Shown in pieces: positions 44,003 through 56,779 of a DNA stretch of 64,000 nucleotides. The position numbers and the translations under genes are program-made. The stretch is taken from assembly GCA_030762175.1 (NCBI GenBank), contig CM060843.1, forward strand, positions 111,383,869 to 111,447,868, in the 5' to 3' direction. The DNA comes from Metallyticus violacea. Its lineage: Eukaryota; Arthropoda; Insecta; Mantodea; Metallyticidae. Every line of letters starts with the position of its first letter. Position 1 is the first letter of the stretch. The notes beneath the pieces are model-generated. The model did not search any database. It worked only from the letters and a program-made list of their open reading frames with translations, and was not told where the DNA came from.

Positions 44003-46379
44003 ATTTTGGAAGAATGCTCTCGGGTGATGAAGAACAAGTAATTTACCTACGAACACGAACGAGCAAAATAAGTAGAAGTATTTTTGGGGCTCTAGAAGGA
44101 AATGATATGGAATATAAACTCAAACTCTTATAAAATGTTACAAAAACAACAGTAAATATATTAAAAGTTTCAAGAAATTACACAATCGATTCAAAAAAAT
44201 TTAAAGCCTATATAGTTCCTTTACATTTAGCTTTGTTCAAAAAAAGTAGAATTCACTGTCAACAGATATAAGGTCTCTCCCCCCCCCTTCATTTCTAGCG
44301 CTTTATCGCGCTTTTTCGGAGAGATGTTTTGTTAGTAATTAAGTAATATATAAGCTTTAAACATGTCATTAAATCTTATTCCTGTTTGCTTCACCATTGG
44401 TAGAACTTCCTTTAGGTTTATTTGTTCTTTAATGTAAAAGAGGGGGAACACAAAGCTTATTGCTTTAATCTAAGCACGAGTACGTTTCAACATAGTTTAA
44501 GATCTAAATCGTACGCTATTTTCCAAGCCTGTACCAAGCAGTTCAAATTAGAACTACTAATGTCCACTGCATCAATTTCCTTTCCTGCAGCATTTCTACT
44601 TTGTATGCTCTTTAAGGGTGGATGTACAATTCCCGTAAACTTATATTATAGCGTTGGTTGCTTCCCTAATCAGTCTTGAGCTGTCACGGAGAGCTTTCCT
44701 CGAGTCTTTCTCCACAAGTTGTTTTACTCTTAGCTGTGGCGTAATGCATCCCTCAAAGGAAAAGTTCAGCCCGAATAACAAATTAGAATATTTTGGAGAG
44801 CGGTCGCAACAAAGTCCAATTTAGGAAGGGTATATTAATCAGCAGGATATGGAAGAAAAGCTAAAGGGTTAGGAATGGCAAAAAAGGGAAAAGTTATCCT
44901 GGGAAAATATGACAGCAATGAATTGTTTGCATCTGGTCTTTCCTTTACAGCGCTTATTTATTTTCATATGTCAGCGCAGTGTTGGTACATACACGTGCAA
45001 AAAGGACATAAACTCAATTTGCCTCTTACATAAATGCATTTCAGCAATAGTGTCCAAAAAGAAAAGATACAAATTGACATGTCAGCGATGATTGCCATAA
45101 TAATGTTATTTATTTCTTTTCCATAAATTGTTTTTACGGAATTTACACATCTTGCGGTTAGAGTTAAAGTTCATTATAATGAAAACGGAAATATATGAAG
45201 CTAAATTTGACAGTGCTGTCTTCCAGTTCCGAAAAACTACAAAGAAAAAGTTACATCCAAAATCGATGTACCGGTTGAATATTCAAACCAATCTTACCTT
45301 CTATAGGTAATATCTTATAAAATGAAGTTATACGGGCCAGCAGAATATGGTGGCCCGTAACTCATATAACCTCTTTGTAGAATATAAAAGTTTTATTAAT
45401 CAAGAATTCAAGATTTTAATTTAACACATTGCAACGTAGAAACTCTAGTGGGGTATTAAAAAAGAGTAGCAGGCATTTATCACATTTGATAGTCCAGCTG
45501 GCATGAAAATGATTCGGTTTTAACGTTCTCTAAAATAATATCTATTTAAGGCAATTTTTTAAAAAAAATATTTAACTAGTGCCTTTAGATATCTTTCAGC
45601 AATTAATTAAATTACGTAAACTACGCATAGGTTACCCAATTTGATACAAAAAGAAAGTTTCTAGTATAACAATTCCATAACATGACCGTTACCTTATACT
45701 TTTCAACTAGATTTAATAGTTTTTTTTTTTCCCCCAATTCTTTTGCACTTTCAAACTCGTACTCGTAATCTCTCATACTTTAGCAATATCCAATAAATAA
45801 ATATTATTATATTGTTTAAATTCCATGATTTATATGACCTATAGTATAGACTGGCTCTCAGTCGCACACATAAACAGTCAAGGTAAATATATACAGATTT
45901 TATTGTGGTCTTAACTTCTTCACAGATTTTTTCCTGGGAGCTATTTTTTCTGGTGACTTAAAAAATTATTCCCAGAAAGATGATTTTTGTGCATAACAGC
46001 ATTCCTATATCATCATGCTTTTATTAATTATGAACTATTAACTACTTTTTCGAGATTTTTACCTAATCGGAATTTACCTTCACGATTTAAAAAAATAAAG
46101 AAATTTAAAATAAAAACGCACTAAGGAGGACTTATCACCTTCCCTATGCCAATTTCCAGCGTAATGGATTACCATTACCAATCTATATTTGGTAGTTTTT
46201 ACGTTTTTCATTATATATTAGGACCTACTGTGTGTAGGATGAAGAAAAGTTATCTACATTTATTATTTTATTCAGTTGAATATATCCAGTTAAAATTTTC
46301 ACATATATCGCTTTTCTTTCCTACAATGAATACGAGTACGGCAGTTTCTGTTTAGACTTGTCATTTAACAGTGAAATGA
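44003..46379. other. Unassigned AT-rich DNA
   Basis: It includes a C-rich run near 44,279 and a hairpin at 45,326-45,370 (TACGGGCCA at 45331-45339 and TGGCCCGTA at 45351-45359, with further outer pairing GTTATA/TATAAC). No gene or transposon was recognised. Confidence 0.45.
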
Positions 46380-47307
46380 TATACAGGACAATCCATATAA
46401 AGTGTTATATCTCTTAAAAAAACAATAAAGCAAAATGCTGATCTTTTCTAAACTTGCTGCAGAAGTACGTGGTCTTCAAAATAGAGTTGTTTCCCTTATG
46501 GACCTATAGAAGGGTAACTTCTGAATTTTAAATGGAATGATTAAATACTTTGTAGATAATTTTTGGATATTTAGACAGTCCTAAAAATTAAGAAAATTTA
46601 GTTTAAAACAATGTTTTCTAAAATTGAATATTACGTAGTTAGAGGTTGTTAAAATAATTCATGATTATTAGATAAAAATGAATATTAATAAAACAAAGTT
46701 TTAATTTACACCATGTTATTAAATACTCCAAATAAGCTCCATTAATATTTAAACATATCGGAGAGTTTCTCTCACATTTCCTAACATGCATTGAATGACA
46801 GTGCCACAAGCTTGCCGCATTCCATGATTTCATATTGTCTTTTGTTGTTATTGACATGAATGTTTGTTTAATGTATCCCCCAAATCTAAGGGTGTAAGGT
46901 CAGGTGGGTGGGTTGGCCATACAACAGACCCAGCATGTCCAAATAATTTATTATGGAAGTTTGCTGTTTAATAATTCACGTATGCGCCTTGCGAAGTAGT
47001 TTTACTTCATCTTGTTGGTGCTACTTTTTTTCCCCTACACTTAAGGAACATTTTCAAAGAGTGTAGGTTACCAGACTTTAAGTATTATCCATTCTTCCCA
47101 ATGGATTCATGAACTATGCTGTTTCCAGCATACCATATTCTGTTTTAACATAAACTTTTTAAATAACGTTTTTTTTAAATTTGTTGAGCATTGCCTAAAT
47201 ATATAAAAATATATACAATCGTTCCATTTAACGTTCTAAAGTTACAGAGCCCTATAAAGTGGCTCACTTATTTTGGGATTTAACATGTTATAGGGCCATC
47301 CTGTATA
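46380..47307 (-). mobile_element. Tc1/mariner-superfamily element 1, eroded
   Basis: A 924-bp element (46382-47305) flanked by TA at 46380-46381 and 47306-47307. Short terminal repeats: TACAGGACAATCCATATAA at the left; right end complemented TACAGGATGGCCCTATAA. It is shorter than a complete element and carries the remains of a transposase on the minus strand. It lies directly against element 2, which has similar TACAG-type ends but a different interior. Confidence 0.75.
46639..46920 (-). pseudogene. Transposase C-terminal relic (insect WPxRSPDLTPLD type)
   Basis: On the minus strand from 46919: WPTHPPDLTPLD, matching the WPPRSPDLTPLDFFLWG block that holds the third acidic catalytic residue in a widespread insect transposase type. 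A one-base shift follows, then GYIKQTFM and, at the end, MHVRKCERNSPICLNINGAY and LEYLI, matching the family's VRRSF..RL..CI..NGGHFEHL C-terminus. The N-terminal and central domains are gone. The remaining 73-codon open frame (46857-46639) is the C-terminus. Confidence 0.78.
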
Positions 47308-48719
47308 TATACAGAATGTCCCATTTATCTTGCTCACCTAAAAGAATTTTTGGCGTGTTAAATGAAAAATTGTTTGAATTAAAAGTTGTTTTTTTTACAT
47401 CTTTTTAATTCCGCTAAGTTTATAATCTCCATTAATGTAACAGATACGAGTACGTGATAGAACTTCGTTTTTTAAATGACGACATTCACATTTTATTCAG
47501 GAATATTCTTACCCTTTCCAAGAGCTATTTAGAAATATTACAAACTATTCTTAAATAAAACACCTGAACATAACTCAATTATCTAATTAATTAAAAATAA
47601 AGGTTAAAATAAGTAAAACCCAGAAAAAACCCGCCCCGCGAGAATTTTGCCTATCATACTTAACCATTTTAGTCAAGATTAATCCATTATCAGTGCATCA
47701 TGACTCCGACAGGTAGTGCATCAATATCAGCGGAAAGGTGCTTATTGGCGATACCGTTATTAGAGTTTTCTTTGCAAATACTAACCAAAAACAATATGCT
47801 ACATTCTTAATAAATATTTTCCTTGTCTCTTGGAGGTCATACCTTTGAATAACATTATGTCAAGTAATATCAGCGTAATAGATGCCCAGCGCTTAACGGC
47901 ATGCAAGCACGACGCATTCTGGACCGCAAATACCCTGGCAGGTGGATCGGACAAGGTGGACCAGTTAGTTGGCCTACCCGATACTCGGACCTTACGCCAC
48001 TCTACTGTTTTCTTTGGGGAGCGTTCAAGAATACTGTCTACCAAAATGTTCCAACATTACCCGAGAACATGCAGCAACGCAGTATTGATACTTGTTCAGC
48101 GAACCAGGAGGATGTAGTAGAGGGTCTAGGGCATCCTTCATCCACAGAATGGACTTTTATATGAATGCCAAGTCACATTTTGAGTCTGATTTGTTTTTTC
48201 ATTAGTGGTAGTAGTACTACAGAGAACTATTATACTTCTGAATTGTGATAAGTAATATGTGTGTGGGTGCAAAACTAGATCCATGTATTATAAGACAGTT
48301 CATTCTGTTGCATTCCTCGATGTTTATTGATCATTAAGAAATATTTCAATGGTCCTTGGAGAGTTTACATGATTTACTTAAGGAAATGCACCGCAGTGCT
48401 ATTAAATATTAGAAGTCATGCTTTATTTATCATTTTCACATCTACTGTTTTCTTGACTAAAATGGTACAATGTGATACATTTCTGAATAGCCCTTGGAAA
48501 GAGTAGGTGTATTCTTAAATAAAATGTACATGATGTCATTAAAAAAAAAAAAAACCAAGCTCTTTCCCGTATATCCTACATTAATGACGATAAAAATAGT
48601 ATACCCTCGTAAATATTCTCCTATAATGTTAAAAAGAAACTTGTTTGAAATAATTTTTCAATTGATGCATCAGAAAAAAGCTTTTTTGGGCAAGCAAGAT
48701 AAATGGGACACTCTATATA
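47308..48719 (+). mobile_element. Tc1/mariner-superfamily element 2, near full length
   Basis: A 1,408-bp element (47310-48717) flanked by TA at 47308-47309 and 48718-48719. Terminal repeats of about 30 bp: left TACAGAATGTCCCATTTATC, then TTGCTCACC; right end complemented TATAGAGTGTCCCATTTATC, then TTGCTTGCC. Size and ends fit a complete element with a decayed transposase inside. An A-rich run near 48,540 lies close to its right end. Confidence 0.88.
47880..48185 (+). pseudogene. Transposase C-terminal half, frameshifted
   Basis: From 47901 the frame reads ARRILDRKYPGRWIGQGGP, then VSWPTRYSDLTPLYCFLWG, the block with the third catalytic residue. The usual PLD is PLY here, so the acidic residue is substituted. 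AFKNTVYQNVPTLPENM follows as in the family, and after a frameshift ASFIHRMDFYMNAKSHFES gives the C-terminus. Upstream, from the left end to 47,880, the N-terminal part is too degraded to read. The gene is inactive both by frameshift and by loss of the catalytic residue. Confidence 0.85.
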
Positions 48720-49140
48720 ATGTAAGATACAAAACAGGTCCGAGTAATATAGTACAACAGTTCATGTTTCTTATAAAAATATCATTAGAACGCACTTTAG
48801 GAATACAGATATTTTAGTTAGAAGTTTTTATAGACAGTTGCAATTTTCAAAGTAAAAGGTTTGGTCAGATAATAAGATAAAATGATGCTACAGTCAACAG
48901 CAGGCTTGATATCAAAAAGCATATATAAGCACGTGTTATCATTACTATATATGCAATATGGACTAAAAGCAAGTGTGGTGAATTTGTTACTCTCTTAGCA
49001 TACTTTGAGGGCATACAACGGCTTCCGCAGTAACAGGATAGTGCCTGGTTCGGAGCGGTCACTTAACTACACATTTTAATACACCTGCTAACACTTTCGC
49101 GGTGTTTTAGTTTTTCAACGCACCACTTTCTGCTTTGCAG
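48720..49140. other. Unassigned DNA
   Basis: No recognisable feature until the acceptor-like tracts described next. Confidence 0.45.
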
Positions 49141-49331
49141 TATCCTTTGCTTTGAACTTCAAGAGACACTTTAATTTCTAACTCTTTTCTTACAGATTTG
49201 CTGAGCTGCTGACAATTCCTGCAGCAAAGATATACCAAGAATTTGCTGTGTCATAAATAATGATTTGGCCACCAAAAAAAAACTCTCTTTCTTGAAACCT
49301 CAACTTGGAGAACCAGACTAACTGCAATAAA
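49141..49331 (+). CDS. Candidate terminal exon with stop and polyadenylation signal
   Basis: A strong acceptor, TTCTAACTCTTTTCTTACAG, ends at 49195; a second one (CTTTCTGCTTTGCAG) ends at 49140. In phase 1 from 49196 the frame reads FAELLTIPAAKIYQEFAVS and then stops at 49254-49256. An AATAAA signal follows at 49326-49331, 70 bp after the stop. The order of acceptor, short open frame with protein-like composition, stop and poly(A) signal is what a last exon looks like. The exon is only 19 codons, so it may be chance. No upstream exon was identified within several kb, though insect introns can be long. I do not recognise the peptide. Confidence 0.25.
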
Positions 49332-51212
49332 GATTACAACATAGTTATTTTCGTTAGTAAAGTCAAATTATTTTCAAACTGGTTTAAATATGTAACTCAA
49401 AAATGAATTCTTACATGGCATTTGTGTTTATCTTTTGGGACCTGAACCAAGTAGCTTGGTAGCCAATATGAGGTTAACCGGACGTTCATAAAGATGCGTA
49501 TGAGATTCTACTGGCCTCTGCTTGTATATCTTCAGGCAAGAGGTAACTAATTCCACGACCTGCAATAACAGCAAAGTAAATCTCGGCATCAAACCGTTTA
49601 GCGTGAGAAAGGGAAACAAGCTGGCGCTGCACATTTGTTTGGTTTCAATTTACTTCGGCAAGCCCATTATCCTTTTCCCGTGCCGCATCCACACTTGCAG
49701 TGTTCGCTTAAAGCCTTGATTTTCAACGCACCCACCTCAATGTACTGGAGCGCAATAAAGTTCTCATGAGAAGGACGGAAAAAAATGAAAAGCAATGTGC
49801 ATACTCAAGAAGCACAAAAGAAAAAACTCGTAAAGATGTATAAATACATATTTTGGGTTTGGTTTGAGTTATATGAACGGCGCATGTAGTGTTAGTTTTA
49901 AGTATAAGACCTTTAAGTAAGGTTATAAGCAAGTAATGTGACATTCTCATTTATTGTATGTCATAACAAAAATGCTATAATAATTATAACATTTATAATT
50001 GAACTGGTTTGGTGGTGGTGGTGTTACTGTGCTGTTGATCTTATGCATGTAACCATGATGAAATATGCTCCATTGTCTTTTGTAGATTTGGACAAATTTT
50101 GTCTCAGCTTTCAAACTTCCACTTACAGACAAAGGTGCAGCATTTGTAAAGGCACATATAATATTTTTTATTGTATGGGAAATAAGCAACAAAGGTTACA
50201 ACATTTTCTTTTATTATGGAGAGGATGACTTCATTTAAAGTTTATTTCGAAATATTTTTTTAGTTCACTTTAAAAATAAAATAAATTATAAACTTTATCA
50301 GTTAAACAGTGAGATTAAGATTTTTACTTATTGTCACAATCTCAAGGCGGTACCCTCGCTTTTACATTATTCCTTTCAGTTACTTAGCTTGGGTTGGACA
50401 CTAGGGACACTCTACGGATTTTAATCCCTAAACATTTCTACGGTTTTATTGATATTACCTAACAGCATTATAATGAGAATGTTACCTGGAGGACGGTGTT
50501 ACGATGGTCAGGAAGAGAGTTATGCATATTGACTCGCTCACGTCTCTAGATAAGATTGACACTTTTTCGTTACCAAAACCTCCAAATATTGCATACGCAT
50601 GCGCAGAACTTGACTTTTCCTCTGTTTCTCACTCGTCAGACGAGCGTGCAATTAGCTCCCAATTGTTGACTTCACCAAAACTTTATTGTTACAATAATGA
50701 TGGGCCTCAAATAATTATTATTATAATAATTTTAATGATTTATTAATTCCATTTATTAATGCATAAATTTCTTTATAAACCCCACATATGCCAGATTATG
50801 ATGAAAACGTTATTATTTATGAATAAGCAAAATAATTTTCCAAATTATATATTCGTTGTATTAGTTTAAAATATACAACTACTTTTTACATGAATGTGGT
50901 ATTTAAAAAGAGAAAAGTAAGTCCATAACTAAGCGATTGTAAGAATACATATTTGTAACGCATATTTGAAGTTATGTATTACATATTTATAATTTTAGAG
51001 CTTATTTTAGGTAGCAAAATTTATTTACTGCATACTTTACTTCTACTGATAACACAGTGGAGCGTCTTTGGCGTCTTTATTAGTGTCGGTAATGATAGTG
51101 ATGTCACCAGTGGCGGATTTCATAGGTATGTAACGACTCTATTTGGCGCGTTAACAGAAAAGCTTCCAAAAGTATAAATTCCTGTACCATTAAAAATAAA
51201 GTTTATAATAAA
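49332..51212. other. Unassigned DNA
   Basis: It contains an ATG-initiated 80-codon frame at 50504-50746 whose last third is a low-complexity AT run, and an NRF1-like ACGCATGCGCA at 50595-50605 inside it. A GC-balanced patch at 50,340-50,690 surrounds these. No firm gene. Confidence 0.35.
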
Positions 51213-51513
51213 AGTGATTATATTTACCGCCACGGGTAGCCGAGGTCATTAAGGCGCGGACTCGTGAGCGGGAGATCTGGGGTTCCATTCCCACCAGGAC
51301 TGACTGCCCTCCATGACTTAGGTTTTTCCAGGTTTTCCTCAGGCCTCATAAATGACAAATTCCGGGGAGATACCCTAAACTTAGGCCTGGAATGTTTCCT
51401 TCCTTTAAAAATAGAATTTATCATTTCATTTATGTATCATCAGCATCACCGCCTGTGATGCTTCCGTAGTTAAAATGGGCGTTAAACACTATTAAAGAAA
51501 GTGATTTTATTTA
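51213..51513 (+). mobile_element. SINE-B copy 7, full length, with target-site duplication
   Basis: The element runs from 51229 to 51497 between AAAGTGATTATATTTA (51213-51228) and AAAGTGATTTTATTTA (51498-51513), a 15/16 match. Head CCGCCACGGGTAGCCGAGG, B box GGTTCCATTCC (one change from consensus), all body blocks, end GCGTTAAACACTATTAAAG. The long, nearly intact duplication marks it as one of the younger copies. Confidence 0.93.
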
Positions 51514-54500
51514 CAACGCAAGAGGGTTTATTATTAATACCATTTTAACTATAACGAATAACACAATTGATATATTCAACCTGCTCTTTAGTTGGTTGAA
51601 TGCGTGTTTGATATATCTTTTCTAAATAATTGTTTAACCCTTGCAGATACAAATAGATTTTATTCTACTTTATTATACTTGCAGTAAGCAGTTTGACTGA
51701 ACAAAGAGAAACTTAAAAACAAAAACGAACATCGCTGTATTTTATTCCTTTGAAAGTTTGTACAAGTTTTAAATAGACTGGTTTCATAGAAAATGGAAAT
51801 GTTATAAAATACAAAAGCCTGTTGAAAACGATGTAAATTCTGCAATTGTTTTATAACAAGTGTAGAAAATACGTCAAAACGTCAGTTATTAGCTTTATTT
51901 CTTTTCTTTTTCCTTCCCCCCCTTTCTTTCTTTTATATTTTATATACATTTTCACAATGAAAATTGTTTCTGACATCATGATCACAATAGTGGGTGTGCT
52001 TATGTTATTAAGATAAGAGCAATGCAGTGCTGCCTGTCAGAGTCTTGTTAGCTTGCACATTACCGTTCACATTCCCTTAAGGGGAGTTTCTGGCCTTGAG
52101 CGCCCTGGGACCTGTGCTTCGTTACGAATAACAGCAGACACGTTCTGATACAATAAATGTATTAGGTATGAGCTCTGACTAATTTTTAGAATGAACGAAC
52201 AGTTTCATATAAGAAACACTATGCAAAATAAAATAACAAAAATAAAATCACTTCTGAAATTAGCACAAGTAGAGATTTTGGAAAGTACAGGAAAACAAAC
52301 TTAATTATGTTAATAAGAATATATTTTCCTAATAACATGTCTGTTTAAATAAGGTAAGATGACGATTGTAGCATTTTTAATGTAAGATAATATAAACATC
52401 TTAGGAAGCGGAGTTGAAGTAGGGGTGTCGCCGGCTGCTACACGCTTTAACAGCCGAAACTTAAAACACCGCGTGAGTGGACAGGATTTATATCTAAATT
52501 TTAATATTTACATGTGCTTTAACTCTGCAATAAACCAACAAGCTAAAAAATTAAAACTGAACTGTTATTCTTGTAAAGTAAAGAGAGACTATAATAATAA
52601 TGCAGACAACGACTTAGCAATAACTGAATTTAAACTGAGGTATTTTATTACAAATTGAATATATATAAATAGCTTATTATATTAATGAAAATATGATAAA
52701 AGGGCAGTATAATAGTTTGACAATTTCAGCCCATTTTTGGTAATACTGGGGTTAACCAAAATATAAATAATGTAAGTTTTTTCAGATTTTTGGTAATAAA
52801 AAGTTATTTGGTATGAAAATAATGTATGATAAATAATTAGTGTCTGTTAACCATAAATAAATGTAAACAGACATAAATTTACTAAAAATTACAGGCTCAG
52901 TATTTCTTCTTCACGTGGGGCATTCAGTGGTGTGGTAGAACTGAGTTTTTGAAAACATGTCCATAGTTGTGTTAATGATTATGAGCTTTTCATACACGTA
53001 AATTACGTTCTCACAAGAGAACAGTAATGAAGTCATGTCGAAACCAGCCACTCATCTGTCCCTACTGCGCATAATGTAAATCTGCACTCCTAAAGTATTG
53101 TTTAACAATGTTACTTGCCATATAGGAAAGACCGACAATATGCAAGGTCCTGAAAATAAAGCATGGATTAAGGAGCGTTGAGAAAGTCAGTAGCCCACTA
53201 TGATTTAATCTTCAGCAGATGAGGTAACGCTACGGTTCAGTCAGTAGTACGGAGGTAGAAAGTTGATAAAATGTGAGAAGAAAAGTTGTCTGTATCAAAT
53301 AAAGTAAGTGAAATGACGAAACGGATCTTTAACTTTTGAATTTGATCGTCATTTGACATTCATGATGATGAACTGACAAATGATAAAAGAGATATGGACA
53401 TGTTCTTTCGCCTATAGAATCGGAGTCTACTTGTTCTAGTGATAAAGTAGGTAACGCATTTATTGTGCAAGTTTACTTCAAGCTATGAACAGACTCCTAG
53501 GGATTAGCCCCTTTCGCATGACTTGTTTTCTGAACTTAGGTGACCACCTAACATGGACAGGGACTAAATCTTCAGAACCTAGTTATGAACCGAGTCCTCA
53601 GTTAAAATACGGCAATCGTAAGCAATGGTTATAAACGAAAATCAGTACAATTTTGGCTGAATGAAGTGGTAAGATAAGATATAAATTAATCATAGTTAAA
53701 AAAAAAAACATTGTTTACATGTAAAAAACAGCTCTATCTTTGATACCACAACTACGACATTTTAAAATGCATTAAAATTTAGGAAATTAGTGTAAATTAT
53801 TATTTTCACGTTTCAGAGTACAAGAAAATTACAACTAATGAAGGTTTTAAATTGTGGACCTTGAGATTTTGCACAAATTTGTGAACACAAATTCAATTTG
53901 GAGCTTAAAAGTTCTGGAGTTTACATTTAAAAAATATTTTATAAATTATAATCAGGAAATTTGCAGAATTTATTTTACAATTTAACACAAGATTCGAAGT
54001 ATTGCTTGAAAAAATAGCAGAGGACTGGATTGCTGAATAATTACCTCCTGATATTTACAGCATCGGTCAAAGCGGGTGTGAAAATAATATTAGAGTGAAA
54101 CAGGCATTACCATTAGTATGTTAATGAAAAGAAAGCTTAATCCTAACTCCAATAAAACAATTTCCCTATCATAAAATGTCTACTATTAATAAGAGCATAA
54201 ATGTTTATTAAATTGGGTTGCAAAAAATAAATTGGCACTTTTGAACCAGTAGTTTCCAAAAAGTTAAATGCAGATATCGTTATTAAAGACTGTGACTGCA
54301 AATCCGTAAAAAGTGAGAAAAAATTAAAAAATAGAATATAGGAAGTAAATGCGCATTAATTTTGGATTTCTGGACGTCTTATAATGGGTCTGTTTTTGTA
54401 TAATATCGTAGACTGGCGAATATGTGATTAATAATGTCTTTTATAATAGTTTAAAGAGACAAAACATACAGTTTTTTTTTTCATTCTTGACTGGTCAGAC

Positions 54501-56779
54501 AATGTTTTTTATGCATTGTACGTACATTCAGTGTTAACTTTATATTTAATATCTTTACCAGACCAGTGGCAATTAAATGATGCCAATTGCCAACAACTTA
54601 CCAGCCTTCCGTCAAACCTCTAAGTTTTTCTAGACTGTGATAGAAAAAAAATAGTAATATGTTCGCTACATACCATAATATAAAGAACATTGCCGTTAAC
54701 AGAGAAGGCACCCACTGTTGTTATTGCAGAGCTTATAGACTGACGACTACAAAAGTCTGAAGTAATACTACTACTACCACTAATATATTTATTAATAATA
54801 AACTCTTTAAAACGCACAAGGGAGTGACACTATTAAAACATGGTAATTATTACGTATACTAGTCCATTCAGCACATAGATTCTTGTTGCACTCAATTATT
54901 TTGTTGATCATGATTAGTTGCTTATGATTTCTGTCGCTACATACATTTTGCTGGAGTTAGAGATTTGCCACCACTACAATGATTTACCTGCTAACACAGT
55001 AACACAGCCCGCTATAAATTTATATTTACGAAAAGGAGACAGCAAACCCCTGGATCCACCGGTTTCTACGGTTTACCCGAGGTTAGGTTTAGGCTAATTA
55101 ATGAATTAATAGCGAATTTAATTTTTTCCAAGTTTCGGCTAAAATTGCGCTAGAATCTCACTTAAGTTTCCCATTCTTAAATCCGCCATGGAGGGGGTGT
55201 AGTCCTCACTAGTAGGAGCCTGTGCTATACACCACATTGGGCACGAGTTGGGACTGTGTGAGGGGCTTACTAGCTAGTAGATGTAAGTGCACCATCAACA
55301 GATTTATAACTATAAGAGTATGCTGTTTATACCTTTCTGGCTGCAATATGTTGTTGCTTGTTACAAAACTGCCTTTTTCACATATGTTTGAAGTTGATGT
55401 TTTCACTTTTTACCACGCGCTGCCTTATTGCATTGCGGCGGAAGTGTTACAATATGCAAAAGCGGCATATGTACTGGATGAACAATTCGGAACTGTTATC
55501 AAAAATATTAACACTTAACAAATATTACTTAAAAACACAAGATATTTCGAGCCTCAGGCTGTTGATCGCGACACGAAACAACGAAGACTGAGGTGGGCGT
55601 AACTACAAGTCTACTTAAAGGTTTCCAAGAAGGCTAGCAAGGCATCCAACATAAGCAAGGCTAAAACAGCTGATTGTCAGTAAGGGAAACCTTGAAGGGA
55701 AAGGCTTAAGTCCGGAGGGGTGCGAGCTTTGAGCAACACGCATAAAAACAACTGACATGTTAGGCTACCGGCAGTGGAAACCCCGTTTTAATAGTGCGTC
55801 TATGGTTATTCATTCTGAGAGATACTGCAGTAGAGGCTAATCTTATTATTCTATTCAATTTATTATTATTCTAGTTAATTTTGCCTTTCCTATACTAATA
55901 TGGTCGCTTATGTTAGTTCATTAGTAAATATAATTTATGCTTACCTATGTGAGATTATCCAAGCTGTTTGATTTTGGCTTCTACTTTCCTTTACTTAGGT
56001 TTGCAGTTTTCATTCCGAATGCTTATGTATATGAATCCACCCAATTTGAACATACCTGTTCCTGAGATAGGCAGCCGGAGTATGGTAAAATGGTTGAGAA
56101 AATCGAAGAGACTACGATAGGTGGCTAACCCGCAACTGCAAATGCGACAGAGAAAACAAGTGTTGAAAGCAGACTATGGGAAAACAGACAGGTGGCTTGA
56201 TCAAGCGGCAGCGTGATTTGGTGGGAAAGTTGTCTCATCATTCAGGAATGGAATTTAGCAAGGGGTTTTTAACACGTGCCACATTAAAGGTGCAGGAAAT
56301 TTAAAACCCCTCACTCATATAATCCAAATAAAATACATTATTCATAAACAAAACTAACAAATGTTTTGTATTTTTACTTGAAATATATAATAAAATCGTA
56401 GTTAACAAGATGATTAAATGTAATTAAAATACACATATAACAATGTCTATTCTAATTCATTTTAACACGCCATTATATGTTTGTGTTATTTTATATATCT
56501 CACACAAGAAATTCATGTGAAATTTGAACTTGATATACTTTCATTAGCGGTCGAATGGTTACTAAACTCATTCTTAATTAAGGTTAATAATCTTGATCCC
56601 TTTTTACATTTCATTATACTTGTTGCAAAAAACCGTGCAAAAATAGCGCATAGAAAAGGGAAGAACTTAAATAGCTATAGTGGAAATAACTGGATGTGCT
56701 TTCCGAATGATCCAATGTCTTTGAGACTAAATCTTCAAGTCTCGGCCGTTACTTGCATCCATTAACTTATTCATTTCCT
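51514..56779. other. Unassigned DNA, over 5 kb
   Basis: Mostly AT-rich. A short dispersed repeat occurs at 52423-52476. A GC-balanced stretch at 55,020-55,780 (with a frame at 55222-55518 lacking any motif) and another at 56,080-56,300 are unidentified. No transposon protein motif was found. Confidence 0.4.
52423..52476 (+). repeat. Short dispersed repeat, copy 2
   Basis: GTGTCGCCGGCTGCTA, short variable stretch, GCCGAAAC, then AAAACACCGCGTGA. Same order as at 8676-8730. Confidence 0.55.
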
